Positions 51,311-64,000 of a stretch of 64,000 nt of DNA are shown piece after piece (position 1 is the first letter of the stretch; every line of letters begins with the position of its first letter). The translations under genes and the position numbers were made by a program. A model generated the notes under the pieces. That model was given only the letters and a program-made list of their open reading frames with translations, searched no databases and had not been told where the DNA came from. The DNA lies in NCBI GenBank assembly GCA_013398055.1, contig VZRS01006708.1:187746-251745 (forward strand), in the 5' to 3' direction. Source of the DNA: Ifrita kowaldi. Its lineage: Eukaryota; Chordata; Aves; Passeriformes; Cinclosomatidae.

Positions 51311-52404
51311 GTAAGTAAGTGAAAAAACCCAAGTTGTCTTAGATCAAGTGGGTAGGACCAATATTGTGAGAATGTAGTTTTTTTGTTAAAAATATTTCAG
51401 GGCGTAGTCAGACCTATGCAGATCAGAGTTTGTACGATAATATTAATACTAAACTGCGTGCTGTTCAAAGTATATTTTTCCATAAACTTATTTTCATGCA
51501 AATTTAAACTTTTATGGGAAATCTAACCTCTTTGTCTATATGAAAGCTGGTAGTTTATACAAATTATTCTGAAAGTCGTGATTACATGTTACTAGGGTGT
51601 GAAGCACTGACAATGTAGTCAGAAAGGTTTTCTCTATCTAAAGCAAGTCATTATTTTTAGAAGTTGTATCATGGTTCTATAGATCTTAGAATTATAAGAA
51701 CACAAGTAAGAAAAGAAGTGGATGGCTAACAGATCCTGTTTGTTTGTTTGTTTAGGAAAAATAAAGACTAAAAATGTTATTCAGTGTTGGATTCAAATTT
51801 ATTGCTGCTCTGATTCAGCTATTAAAAAACCCACTTATCCACAATACAAGGTGACACAGGAATGCATTTATAGTATTCTGTGCTACCATTATGCTACCAA
51901 GCTTTGAATGCTAATAGAGTTATCTCGTTTGCTCAATACAATGTACGTGTCCTAGTTAATACTATGTGTAGTGATTCTGTTGTTGTATTTTCAAATGCCA
52001 CTTGTTTATAATCAAAAAGGATTTCCTATTTATGTGCATTTCCTGGCAACTGCTGGGTTTTTATTTTTTTGGTTTTGCTTGTTTGCTCACTGAGAATTGA
52101 TTTACTCAAAAGCTGTTATCTAAGTCCATCCCTTGACCAGTTTGACTGATCCAAGTAGATTGGGTTGTTCCACATGTCGCTTTAATCCCTGATGAGGAGA
52201 ATTTGCTTGACCAAAGAAGACAGTAGAAAATTTCAGTAACTTAAAGATGTTAAGTGAGCAACAAAAAGCAAATGCAACTCAGTGTTAATAAATACATACT
52301 GAAGTTAAAATTAAACCTGTGGTGCACTTTACAGCATTCTAAGACAAGAGTATTGCTTGAACAAAGGGAGAAAAATAAGTACAAGCAGTTCAGTGCACAG
52401 CTCA
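51311..52404. other. Unique AT-rich DNA
   Basis: Nothing recognised apart from a short (TTTG)n run near 51738-51754. Confidence 0.5.
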
Positions 52405-52920
52405 GCTACAGTCAGGAAAGTTAGCATGATATTGGGACACATATGAAGTAGGGTGAAGAATAATAAGAGATTATTGTAATACTTTTTTGAGTCAGTGGTA
52501 GGAGCTCTTGTATAGTACTGTATGCAGGGCTTTGCACTACATCTCAGAGAGATATTTACCATCTATAAGGGGATTCAGAGAAAGACAATAACAATTACAG
52601 AGAATCTGGAATGCCTCTCATGAAAGAAAATTGGGAGGGTTTTCCTTGGATAGAAGAAAAGTGGAAACTCAATAAAAGTATACAAAATACTTAATACTGT
52701 AGAAAGATTATGAACAATTTTTCCTCCTTTTTTATAATACAAGACAAAAGAAGCATTAATGAGAACATTTATTTACTTATATTTAGAATAATAGAGATGT
52801 CTATCCAAGACAGGATGTAGGCTTCCTTACATAATTATGCAATAAATATCTTCATGTGAAACCTAAGCAGCATTAGGGTAACCTATTCCACAGGGACTCA
52901 GACCTGCAGAGACAAAGATC
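52405..52920 (+). mobile_element. Ancient CR1/L3-like LINE fragment, sense
   Basis: Seen: the plus strand matches, with many gaps, the older CR1 type common in turtles and crocodilians. Landmarks in order are GGAAAGTTAGCATGATATTG near 52417, then TAGTACTGTATGCAGGGCTT near 52514, the ATTCAGAGAAAGACAATAAC block near 52573, ATGCCTCTCATGAAAGAAAA near 52610, and the ACCTATTCCACAGGGA word near 52881. These are the ORF2 C-terminal region in the right order. Divergence is high and the frame is destroyed. No 3' tail could be identified. Inferred to be an insertion that predates modern birds. Confidence 0.7.
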
Positions 52921-55900
52921 TACATGCTATACAGAAAACAGTTCAGGGATGTACATGATAAAGATGGTAAATTGTAAGCTGATATTTTTTCCCCCTTTCA
53001 TAAAGTAATTAAATGGGAGAACTATAGTGCAACAGAAAGTGATTTAGCAAAAGTAAAAAGAGATTGCATGTTTATAATTTTAATCATGCTATACAAAGTC
53101 ATTACAATTAATTATAAGAACATAGTAAACCATAATACATCTCATTTCGGAGCTTAAACTTATGTCTAATGATATGAGACCAAGATGAAACTTTGTGTAG
53201 GCTGGTGTAGATGATTTTCAGTCTGGAATGATTTTACACTTTCCTGTGAAACAATTGCCTTGGATGCTCTAAGAGATCATTAAGAGTTGATGGACCTTGG
53301 TATGATCTAATATTTTGATTCTTTTGTTTCTGTATTAGCAAATATGTTGCATCTAGCTCTGGTAAAGCAGAGTTGTTATGAAGCAAGATGCTGAGAAGCA
53401 TAGAGTGTTAAGCTTGCATCATTAGAGAGCAAAATTGCTTCAAACAGGCATTCCTGATGTTAAGGAATTTCAGGTTGACTTGTGTATGGGGCTATGAGCT
53501 GAGTTGCTTAGAGAGAGATGGTAGTTATAGGGCTTAAAGTGTTATTCAACATACTTTGACTATAAAAAGATGTTTTAGGCAGAACCAATTTTTAGTGAGC
53601 ACACATTTCAGTAAAAAGTAAAGTGAATTTTTGCTTTGCTCCCTATTTTTGTTGTTAGTTTTAAAGTACCTGACAAGTATATGCAAAAATATGTAGGGTC
53701 AGACCCTGGTTTTCATTATAAGCAATTCCCCTGTCAAAGAAGTGGGATAAATGTATATGATACACTTTAGACGCTCTTTAATACTATAGCATTCAATACT
53801 GTGAATGAGAAACTCTTGGCTGCTAAAAAAGATGTTTGAGCTGTGTGGAAAGCTGTAAAGGTGTTTCTTAAGAAATGCAACATAGAATTTGTTTCAGTTT
53901 TTCCATACATGACCTATTAAAATCTCACACTAAAAATCTTGCTGAAAGTAACAATGTGGACAAATTAATCTGGATAAGCTGGTGTGTGAACTTAGAATGC
54001 ATTAAAGCTTATGCACTAAGTGTCCGTTTATCTACCCTACAGTACCCGCACAGGGCTACTTTGTTTTTATCAAGACTTGTCACAAATTCAGAAGCTGTGT
54101 ATTCAGACAAATATCACAGATAATTCCACTGAAAATCTTTCAATAACTTTTTTGCATGTTCGTAGATTTAATTTGGGGCTTTAGGGATAGACAACATCTC
54201 TTGAAAAACAAATGCAGAACATCATATACCTATTTTAGCTTTTTCAGCATATAGAGAAAATACCCTGGGTTCAGCAAGACTGTTCATGACATCAAGAATA
54301 TTCCAATTGCTCTGGTACACAGGGTAAAATGAACCAAAAACAGAGATGCTGTTTTAAGGAAAACAGGATATCATTTCATCAGTGTTTCTGAGAACACTGG
54401 AACATGCAAAGCTGAATAAGAAACTTAGCTTCCCAGGTGGCAACTTATTGATTAAAAGAGCACTTTACTAATGAGATAACTAGAAGAAGCCAAATCCAAA
54501 AAAGCTTGCACAATCAAATATGCTGACATTGTTTAACAATAAGCATGTTTGCACAGGAACACTGGAACTTTGCTGGTTGAGGGAAAATGGCTTTACCTTC
54601 TCTTAATTTATATTTTTAGCCCTCTGTAATATGTTATTGAGCTTTATAACTAGCATAGTATTTAGGCAGAGTCTTTAATCAGACCCAACTATACTATCTC
54701 AACAGAGCTCCAAGGAGTAGCTGCGTTTCAAAAAATACGTATGCTACATCTGCGGGTAGTTGACTACTTTTTCTAGGCAAGAGGAGTATAGGACACTGCA
54801 TAGCTTGTGAGCAGTTAATTTCCATAGCAATATAGAGGAATTTGACTTGTGAGTACTGAGGCCACTCATACAACCAATTTTGCTCTATACTGTCCTTTGT
54901 TAGCTGGGAGACTCTTTCTCACCTTGACAGATGTTCTTTCCTCGATTGGCATACCTTTGTTGAGTCTCACGTGGACTATGACAACTTGAACAGAAAGCTT
55001 TGGAAAGACTGTAAGCTTGCAGGGCTCTTTAAGTCTGCCTGTTTTCTTAAATGACTGTTTTCTTCTCTCTGTCTAGACTTCCCATTAAACGTTGTCAAGA
55101 AGATACTTTAGGCTTGCACACCGACAAATATATTCCAAATTCTACTGTAGCTCTGTTCTCTTGATTGTCCAAATTGTAAAATAGGGAGCAAGCAACTGGG
55201 GCTCTTGTGTGCCTGGATGTGACCAGAATGTGTGCCAGGACCAGGAGCTAGGAAATGCATCCTACTTACCTGAAGCTCCAGGATAAACATGCTCTGACAC
55301 ATTAAAACTCTACATGATAGTGTAAGGCTTACGTGTTCAGAAACTTAAGCTTGTAACTATGGGATGATTTTCCTGTATGGATTTCAAAATGATCCATCAC
55401 TTCTGAGCTGGGATGCAGCTGGACACCAATGATAGAACTGTGCAGCTGTGCTGGCTCTCTGTTGTCAAATGATACAAAGTGCATGCTGTGTTGATTAATT
55501 CATGTTTGCTCTAAGTGAGCCATATATTTTTGTGGCCTTTCCTCCCTAAAATAAGAGAAGGCAACATGCTAGTATTTGTACATTAAAAGTACTTTAAGAA
55601 TTGTATTAAATGAAGTGCTTGTGTATGTTGCCTCCTCTGACAAGAGAGCAGATGCTAATCAGGTCACTTAATGCACTGAAGTGAAGAGCATGATAAAAAA
55701 TCTAAGCAGAATTTCCCTATGACTAACATAGAACAGGGTAATGGTGTAGCATTTATGTCTAAGGATTTTAAGTGGCAAAGATAAAATGCTCCATTTGCAT
55801 TTTCTGTGGAAGAAATATAGCATTTTTGCTTCCTTCTCACACATCAGTATTGCATTCTATGATAAATACTACAATGGGAAGATAATTATTCTAAGGAGTT

Positions 55901-58900
55901 AGTTTTAAAAAGGCTTTTGGGGGTAGAGGGAGGAAGATTTTTTGTAGTCATTTGAGAGATGAGTTATGCAACAAAAAGCTAGAAGTCTTTGTTGTTGATT
56001 TCAGTGTGCTCATGAGCTGGGATTAATGTTCTTTGTGCTTGCTGATGTAGACAAACATGCAGTAGTTCTAAATTTATACCACATGTACTGGAATCAAGCT
56101 CGCCTTTTCATTTAAATGCCATTATGAACAGGAGGAATTTTTTATATCTAATGACTCCTAAAATGGCACACACTGATGGGCGAGACTAGAAAAATAACAA
56201 GATAAATAAAGAAGATACTTAGCTACAGTCTATAGCAACCGTAAACATCAATTCTGCTGTTTGAGACCAAGCAGAGTTAACTTATGTGAACTAGATATAT
56301 GGTGTTTGTTTTAATGGCTCTATATGTGTAGATACAGACATATATAGATTTGTGTATGTGGTATTTACCAGGCTCTTTGACTATTTCTTTTGCTGAGAGA
56401 GATTACAGAGCCTGCATTCAGAAAATTAAAAGGGACTGTTTGCAGGAATATGCAAAAACTCTGGCAGAAACTGGTATGCCACAAAGCTGTGGTGGTAATA
56501 CTGTTTTAAAATGTGCACTGGTGGGGACACAGAGATAATTTCCATAACTACTGCATCATCTTATGCCTCTAAGAGGAACAGTTGTGGAATACAAAGTAGA
56601 GGCTTCTTATTAAGTGTTTTGGTGACAAGAAGGCATTATTTTGTATTAGGTATGAAAAAGGAAGCCTCTGGAAAGAAGCTTAACACTTCCTTCTCATTTC
56701 AGTAATTTGAATGATGAAAAAACCCGTAACCAACTGAAAACCCAACCTATGGCCACAAGTACTGTGTTTGAAAATGGCATGAAAGCATAGATAATCACAT
56801 AAATTTATACAGAGTTTCTCAGGTCATGGTACTTCTTTGTCATCATGCAAAGGAAATTCTTTGGAACTCTTATAAGAAAAGTATTCCAAATGCCTGTTTC
56901 ATATTAATAAGGCAGAAGACAGAAATATATCTGTGCTAAGTTCTGTTTTAATCCTCAGAATATAAAACAAGTTTACCTAAGTTTAAATCTGGAAGAACTG
57001 ACTTCTATTGAAATGCATATTACATAGATGGCCACCCTACCATCCTTGCCATGCAAGAAAGAGCATCTGTGAAATTGATGTAATGAAAAAACTAACAGGC
57101 AAGGATCTGTGAAATGCTGAAAGCAAAATCTAGAGGATATAGATGCTGTGTAGCTACCTAACTTTTGTAGTTGGCATTAAAATCCTGTTTTGACTTTTAG
57201 AGTAAAGTATGACAAATAATCAGCTGCTTATATAACCAGTACCTATCCCTTTTGCTTCATTTCTAAAAGGGGAAAATAGAGGTTATGATGGCAATGGGTT
57301 ATGAGAGCTCTAGGGTCGTATGACCTTTATTTTGCCAAGGAGAGGAGGGTCTGGAACTCACATCCTGGGTGACTGTCTTTGCATGCTCATTTGGCTGCCT
57401 TTTAAAGCAGGGGTTAGCATGGCAAGGTGGGCTTCCTAGTTATTTTTCGGTCCAGGACTGGACGATCTTTCACAAACACTCCAGAGAGAGCTCTGAACAA
57501 GTTGCTGGTTTTCAATAGGTGTCACAGTGCATTTACACTGCATGTGTCCTCTAAAAGAAATACCTCTGTTGCTTAGTTGGCTTAAGGGTACTATTTTACA
57601 CAAGTTATGATTACAAAAAGAATTTGAAGTTGTTAAATGGGAAGTGGATTTAAAAATATGAGATGTTTCTGTTTAATGTTATGTGTTCAAATTGCTGTAA
57701 ACTGCATTCACCTATTAAAATAATATTGCATCTTGGAGTGGCTTAAAACAACAGAATAATGGCCGAAATATTATTTCTTTATAACATGAGAAGCTGTGAA
57801 GTCCATTGTAGTTCAGTTATATTTATATTAGGACATATGTTCAAAAAGGGTGAGTTTTGACAGTGGTATGATCAGTGCTAAGTGTTAGTGTCTTTGCAGA
57901 AAGAATTTCAGAGGTATTACTTCAAATTAACATTAGTCTTGCCCAGTGGACTCAATGTCCATTTGTGTTTGGACTTACGTGGGATCAAGGCTTGTTTAGG
58001 CACATCTCAGCTAGCTTCATATGCTCTTGTTTGGTACCAAGGCAGAAAAACTTCCTTGCACAAGCACACCAGACCCCTTTGCCCCTAGGGAATCTGTCTC
58101 TACTGAAGTCATATCGCTACTTTTACAGCTGGTTCTAAAGAGAAGTGTCTCAATACCTGTACAAACTGCAGTGGAACCTCCTACAGAGGCAGAATGACTT
58201 CACAGGTGTAGGAATGAGGAGTATTTGATTTAACCCTGTAAAATGAAAAATTACACATTTGTTTCTGTACCTTTGCAAATTAGTGACTAAAAACCAGAAC
58301 TGGAGATGGTTTCTCTGTGACTGCTGCTGGAATAAGCTGTAGAATAGAATTTATACATTGCACCACATGAAACAAAAACTCCTAAGGATCCTAAAAACTA
58401 GCTGTGAGATGAGCTCTCTAGGGAGCAAATAATCACCTCATTGACAGTACTGAGCTGCATTAATATGCACCAAAATTGATGCTAGCAGTTTCTGGAGAGC
58501 AAATTATGGTATTTCTTTTTCTCACATCCTGCAGGAGTCTCTTCATTGACAAATAAAGTGGACCTTATTAAGCTGAGACATACCTCTTTGAACTAGAGTA
58601 ACTGTAGCATCATCTGCACATATTTCAATTTCCTCATTAGGAATATAAAAAATAGAGTTGCGAGTTGCCTTTTTTTTTTTTTAATGCTTTTTTCCTCTTA
58701 TGAAGAAACTAAAATGATTATTTCTTCTAGCCTTTTCTTTATTTTAGGGGGACAGAATGTAGGGATAGGCTTAGGTTTAACTGATTAGTAGGTTTTAAAA
58801 TAAATGGCTTATCATGAAGGTATATATATATATGCATATATATATATATAATAAATTTCTCATTGTTTGAGGTTTTATTTTGGAAGATTTTTCATCACCT

Positions 58901-59369
58901 TTGCTTTTTTATAGAAGGAATCAATCCTCATTGGGAAACCATATGTTTTCTAGGTGTAGAAACAGAGTGGCTGCTATTTTTTGGGGTATATTTTAAAGAC
59001 AACTTTAAAAAGGTGAAAGGCACAGAAAACAAGCTGTACTGTAGTGGTGTGGTTTGATGCTCACATGGCCTGAGATCTCATTTACTACTACTTCCTTCCT
59101 GCCAACTGCTTTTACATCACTGATGTGGCTCCCTTAGTGTTTTGCCTTGTTTCCATTGTCTCTTGACATGACTTCAGGATGAGATGGAACCAAAGGGAAG
59201 ATCAGAAGTGCATTGCTATGTAGATGCAGATGCTGCTGTGTGGAGTCAAAGCACAAAAATGTGGGGCTAGATAGAGAAGTATCCAAAAGGCTTTAGAAAG
59301 CTCTACTTTGTTATGTATTTTGGAGAGAACAGGCATAACTGGGAACAAAGCCATTTGTAAGAGGGAAGG
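52921..59369. other. Unique AT-rich DNA
   Basis: No gene recognised. It holds a perfect splice-donor-like site on the minus strand at 55264-55272, and a (TA)n repeat at 58821-58852. Confidence 0.5.
58821..58852. repeat. (TA)n microsatellite
   Basis: TA dinucleotides interrupted once by TGCA, palindromic overall. Confidence 0.95.
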
Positions 59370-60720
59370 TTGTAAATAAGGCGATATGCGGCTTTCCTCA
59401 AGTGCCTGTACTCTAGTATGCAGAGCTTGGTTAACAAGAAAGGTCTGGAAGTCCATGCGCTTCCATAAGCCTATAAATATCAAAATCTCGAAGATTGGGT
59501 ACAATACTATGGACAATTTAGACATTTCCATGAGTGTTTGCAGCCTGTTTAGGAAAATTAGGACAAGAGGAGGAAAGCTGTGGTAGAGTCCTCTCCCATG
59601 AAACTGGCAATGTGTTTGTCTGATGATTGATACTGGGGATATCGTGCTGAGGGTATGCTACAGCCACCTGACCAAAAGGAGATGAGGATAGCCAAAAGCA
59701 AGTAACAGGAGGTTGCTGCCTATACATCCTTATCTTTTTGTGGGATTTTAACAGTCCAGACATATTCTGGAAGGGCAGCAATATGCAGTGAATTCGAGAA
59801 GCTGCTGCACTGCATATTGGCTGCTTCCCAGTGCAAATACTGGAGGGGTCAGACAGTGTAATGGTGTACATGACCTGCTGTTCACAGGTGTCTGAGGTCA
59901 GAGTTTGAAGGAAAGCTGAAAAGGTGCAGAGCAGAGATGGGGCTCTGGCCTTCAGGAAACCAGATTTCAATCTGTTCTGGCAATTTCTTTGCCCAAATTT
60001 CAAAATGTTATGCAGAAGTCCCACTAGAAGCTGCCATGAGGGAAAGAAAATGCATAAGCAAAATGGTTGTATTTCAAAGAAAACTTACTGAGAGTCCAAA
60101 AATTAACTCTCTTCCATTTGCACAGGAAGATGAGAAATTTTGGCAGAAGAGTCATTTGGCTAGGCAGGCTGCTTCTGGATGATATAAAACACCAGAACAC
60201 ACAAGAAGTGAAAACTAGGCAACAAAGGAGGAATACAAAGAGAATTGTTTGAGCATTTGGAGCAAAATCAGAAAGACCAAAGCCCAGCTGCAGATAAAAG
60301 TACTGATGCACATAAGGGGTAACGGGAGAATATGACAGAATCAGTGGGATGCTGAGGGAAAATGTGGGTCCATCAATGAGTGTAGGAGAAACAGATGGTT
60401 CAGAAAAGGCTGAATGACTTCATGTCTTTTTTTGCCTCTGTCTTCACAAATGAAATTTTCAGTACAAGAAACACTGGGGGTGGGGAGGACAATGGGATAG
60501 AGGAGCAACAGGTTAGGAACTACTTAGAGAAACTGAATGTATTCTAAACCTTGTATCATATTAGATTCACCTGAGAGTGCTGAAAGGTTGGCTGAGGTGA
60601 TGCAATTAGATAAAATTGCCGACTTTAGTTCTGCTAATGATTTTCTGGCTTGTAAAGCTGTTGCCAGGAATGCTTGGATTGACACTTGCAGCCAAAGACA
60701 AGGCTGATAGTCCACACCAG
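59370..60720 (+). mobile_element. Old CR1 ORF2 relic: endonuclease to start of reverse transcriptase
   Basis: Seen: the plus strand follows CR1 ORF2 over about 1.3 kb in the correct order. First comes the N-terminal endonuclease region (TGCCTGTACTCTAGTATGCA near 59402, then the CTGTTTAGGAAAATTAGGAC block near 59545). Next is GGGTATGCTACAGCCACCTG near 59650. The endonuclease core GGGATTTTAACAGTCCAGAC near 59742 would read G-(D)-F-N-S-P-D, the conserved APE-type strand. Then the linker (AGCAAAATCAGAAAGACCAA near 60262) and TTTTTTTGCCTCTGTCTTCA at about 60428 lead into the reverse-transcriptase start near 60540-60640. Many indels and stops show it is long dead. The minus-strand 168-codon frame at 59518-60024 is its antisense shadow. 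No RT catalytic core or 3' UTR is present, so this is an internal piece, possibly with the 3' half deleted. Confidence 0.8.
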
Positions 60721-62068
60721 AATAAATGGCCAATGACAAAATATTAGGCAAGCTGTGTAAGTTAGGTGCGGGGTTTCCAGGGAAGAAATAATTGCATATT
60801 GCAGGATGTGGGAAATAAGTGCATCCTGAGAAGCCATATATACTGCCATACAAAAGAAAAAAATGTTTATTTGTGTCTAGCCTATTAAAGGATGTGCTTT
60901 GTGCTGAATGTTCTCATGAGGCCAGCAGTTAAATGCTTTCTCAGGAACTACTGCCCCATGAATAAAGTGTCAGGAATTTCTGTTTTGGCCTTTCTGTTGA
61001 CTAGCAAAAAAACTTGCTGTAGGGCAGCAACTAAATACTCATAAGAGATTATTATTATTATTTTCTTTACAAAAAAGCATTTCTTCCTGAAATAATCACT
61101 GAAACTTGGTCTAGCAATCTATCCAGTCAGGAGTTGATCCAAAGTACTTTTGACTCTTGCCTTCATATTGGTGTCTTTGAGCTACTTTTTAAAATTTAGA
61201 CTATAGTGCTAATGCAGCCACCAACTTCAATGGTGCAGGGTACATATCTTGTTTGCTTTCTGGATTATTGGATCCTGCCTGACATACATCTTGTCAGGAG
61301 TGCTGAAATGCCTCCAACAGTGTATTCATGATTTTAACTGAATGACTTGCTATCAGCTGTTTGGCTTGACCATGTCCCTATTACTCTTTCATAGTTATTG
61401 ATCTAACTTAGTGCTAATGGATTTTGATTGTGCAAACACCTGGGGATTCTCAGATTTGGACTAGAAGAAGACCATTTATGCATGAAGAAAAATATCTGCT
61501 GTTCACTATTTATTGAATCAGACAGACAACATAAGAAACAAAAAAAGGTGAGGTAGTTGACCAATTACACACTGCAGATAGAGTGAAATTGGATTTCCTT
61601 GATCGAAAAAGTGTGATTAAAATTATTACAAGCATGATAAAATTATTTGCCAAAAAGGCCACATTTACTGGCTTTGATTGTTAGGTCCTCTTTGCTAGAT
61701 TTTGGTTGGGGAGGAGTATTAATATATTGTCCTCTAAGTAGTAGGCATGGTGCTATTTTCTTCTATCTCAATAATAAAGTATATAAAAACTTCCTTTTAG
61801 GAGTACAGAACATGTTCCACATCAGATAATAATTTTACTGAAGGTAAAATTGAATGTCAAACTCCTGGAGCAAGTTCCTGAAACAAGCATCTCGATTTTT
61901 CTCATTTTGCTAAATGCTTTTCTGAAAGGGTGTCCATGCTGGTCTTGGACATGGCAATGCCTATAGTGATTTCCCTGTTTTATAGTGCCTTCACTTGCTG
62001 CATGGAGGGCACTGTACAAAGAGCACACTGTATTATAGTTTATGATAGGCACTTTAGGACTTGGCACT

Positions 62069-62104
62069 CATTTTCCACCTAAACTTCATTTTCCACCTAA
62101 ACTT
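62069..62104. repeat. 18-bp perfect tandem duplication
   Basis: CATTTTCCACCTAAACTT at 62069-62086 is repeated at 62087-62104. Confidence 0.95.
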
Positions 62105-62615
62105 CCATAGGGCTCACCAACTGAATCTATATGTAATAGACCTAAGAAAAGGTGTATCTAGTTACAAACACACAGTTAGAGGAATCTGGGAGGAAGCTAC
62201 TATTTCCCCTCCAGGCTTGGGATACAAATACATGTTGCCTCTCTTCTAAGACAGTTCTATGACCGTTAGGAAATCCCTACACTGCACTCATGGTTGTGTT
62301 GGTACTTCTGTTTTTGCAGCTGCTTAGTGAACCCAAGTAGGGCACTGACCCCCCTAGCAATCCGGCCAAAATCTGTGTATTTAAAGCTTCCCCTTCTGCA
62401 TCAAGTATAGCTCTACAGATCCATAGTCCAGTGAAGAAGAAAAGAGATCTGGGAATGAGAACTGGGTGGTGTGGGAGAGGGGCAAGTTTCACTTTAACCT
62501 TCAGCTATGACCTCAGCCCTCTTGGATCTAGTTTTTGCCTGTTTGCTCCATTTTAGCTATATTATTAATCTATGTCTACTAGCAACACTGAAGCCAATAC
62601 AGTATAATTAAATAT

Positions 62616-62648
62616 TTCTAATTAATCAGTATATAAAATTAATTAGAA
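62616..62648. repeat. AT-rich inverted repeat with homeodomain-type cores
   Basis: TTCTAATTAAT at 62616-62626 is the exact reverse complement of ATTAATTAGAA at 62638-62648, with an 11-base spacer. Each arm carries a TAATTA core. Confidence 0.8.
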
Positions 62649-64000
62649 CATTCAAAAAAACCCCAACATGCAAGTGACTGATCCTAAACAGATTAATTGA
62701 ATATCTTGGTGAACTCTTGACACCTGTGCAGGTATCTTGTGCAGCTCACAGGACCTCTCAACTATTCTGTGAAATACATGTATGTCCTCCTGTGTGCTGC
62801 TTTTGAGGATAGTATTTAATTTGTGAACTGCTCAGCAGCTTGATAATACCCGCTGGTGAATTTTTCAGCATCTTGATAGCTGTTAGTTATAGTTTCTTTT
62901 ATTAAATTTGTCATAAGTACAATTAGTGGCTCACTAACTCTTGGCGTACAGTATACATTATGCTTTTAGAATATCTTCTTTTCTTGCCTTCTTAAAGGAC
63001 TGAAGTCATGGCTTCTTAGGGATACAAAATGCTTCCTGAGTTTTATCCATCATAAACAGAGCATTAGTTGGGTAATCTGTAACTAGCCTGTAACTAGCGC
63101 CAGGTAACAGATTTATTAACTTGAAGATACCTGACTGAGAAAAATTACTGGACTGTAGAAATATGATCAGTCAGCTTATTATTTTGAGGCACTAATGGCA
63201 TGTTTCAACTTCAAGCATCAAGGACAGAATCAGCATGTTCAGTAGATTTTTTTTGGTGCCATTTTCTCCTTTTTATTTGCCACTGCTTCTTTTTTTATAG
63301 TAAGATGATCTTGCTTTTTTAGACAAAGCATGAAATGAAGTCACAGTATCTCATTTGACTGGGATGGAAATTAAATTGAAGGATCCATATGATCACATGC
63401 ATATCTACACAATAACAGTTTTATACACTTTCTTTAGTGTCTTAATTTTTTTAGAGCAAATGAGGTAAGATAGATTTTTGATTCTTTGAAGGTGAAAAGA
63501 AGACACACTATTGAGAGGGATTTTGAAGAATCAAACAAATTACTAAAATTAGGAGGAATGAGTGGAAAAAAATTCTTGGCAAAAAGTGAGGAAGAAGAAC
63601 CAGAGATGACAACTGACAATTAAAGGAAAATCACTTCAGGAATGCAGTTTCTGCTTCCGAGTTCAAAATTCAATAGCAAAAGGAAAGAATTGCACTAGTA
63701 GGAAATAGATGGAAAGGAAAAGAGCTTGAAAAAAAGAACAAAGGAAATTTTGGTTTTTTCTTGCCTGGCTGCTGTTCCCTGGAATGTGTTATTATCTTCT
63801 GCATGATTCTTGAATGATTTGGTCAATTTTGTTTATTGTTTCCTTTTCCCTGTGTAACGACTTCTAAGTGAGCAGAACCTGTCAAAATGGAGGTAATGAG
63901 CACCTGTGAGACGTGACAACTGCCATGGATCCTGTATTTACCACATCCAGGGAGTGCTGAAAGAGAGGCTAAACACCTCTGAAGTATCCAGTCACTTGGC

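Larger units (their letters stand above)
60721..64000. other. Unique AT-rich DNA to the right end
   Basis: No gene recognised. An 18-bp tandem duplication lies at 62069-62104 and an AT-rich inverted repeat at 62616-62648. The last bases are ordinary unique DNA. Confidence 0.5.

Noticed and set aside
59518..60024. 168-codon minus-strand open frame
   Set aside because: It is the shadow of the decayed CR1 endonuclease region on the plus strand.

Overview
This window looks like noncoding DNA from a bird nuclear genome. The main evidence is its repeats: several CR1 LINE fragments of different ages, some ending in the avian CR1 3' tail, and two solo long terminal repeats (LTRs) of one avian ERVL-like family. 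The unique sequence is AT-rich and carries many short microsatellites and homopolymer runs. There are no bacterial-type operons, no CRISPR array and no rRNA or tRNA gene that I can recognise. I find no intact protein-coding gene. The open reading frames are chance frames, fragments of CR1 ORF2, or antisense shadows of repeats. The setting is most likely intergenic, or a very large intron, in a gene-poor region.

Layout. Positions 1-506 are unique. Positions 507-6870 hold three near-identical copies of one block, joined by single N characters at 2808 and 4966, with a third N inside the middle copy at 3255. The block has a minus-strand CR1 on its left, about 1.2 kb of unique DNA, and the start of a plus-strand CR1 on its right. 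The three copies may be an assembly artefact or a real copy-number variant. The plus-strand CR1 finishes at about 7373. Unique DNA follows, with small duplications, a hairpin and a (CA)n repeat, up to a minus-strand solo LTR at about 17103-17965. After more unique DNA there is a 345-bp tandem duplication (25865-26554, one mismatch) and a plus-strand CR1 tail (33092-33414). A TTCCC repeat at about 38502 runs into a 228-base assembly gap.

The right part holds a perfect X-box palindrome next to a TEAD-type site (43531-43556), a plus-strand solo LTR (46644-47680), an ancient CR1/L3-like fragment (52405-52920) and an old, long CR1 ORF2 relic (about 59370-60720) with recognisable endonuclease and early reverse-transcriptase regions. 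The rest, to 64000, is unique.

Three short stretches (24577-24696, 37731-37828, 51254-51310) are bounded by good splice acceptors and donors and have one or more open frames. They are only candidate exons, coding or lncRNA, and none matches a protein I know. I did not find a convincing new biological system. The items most worth checking are the N-joined triplication, the 345-bp duplication, the X-box/TEAD site and the candidate exon at 37731.
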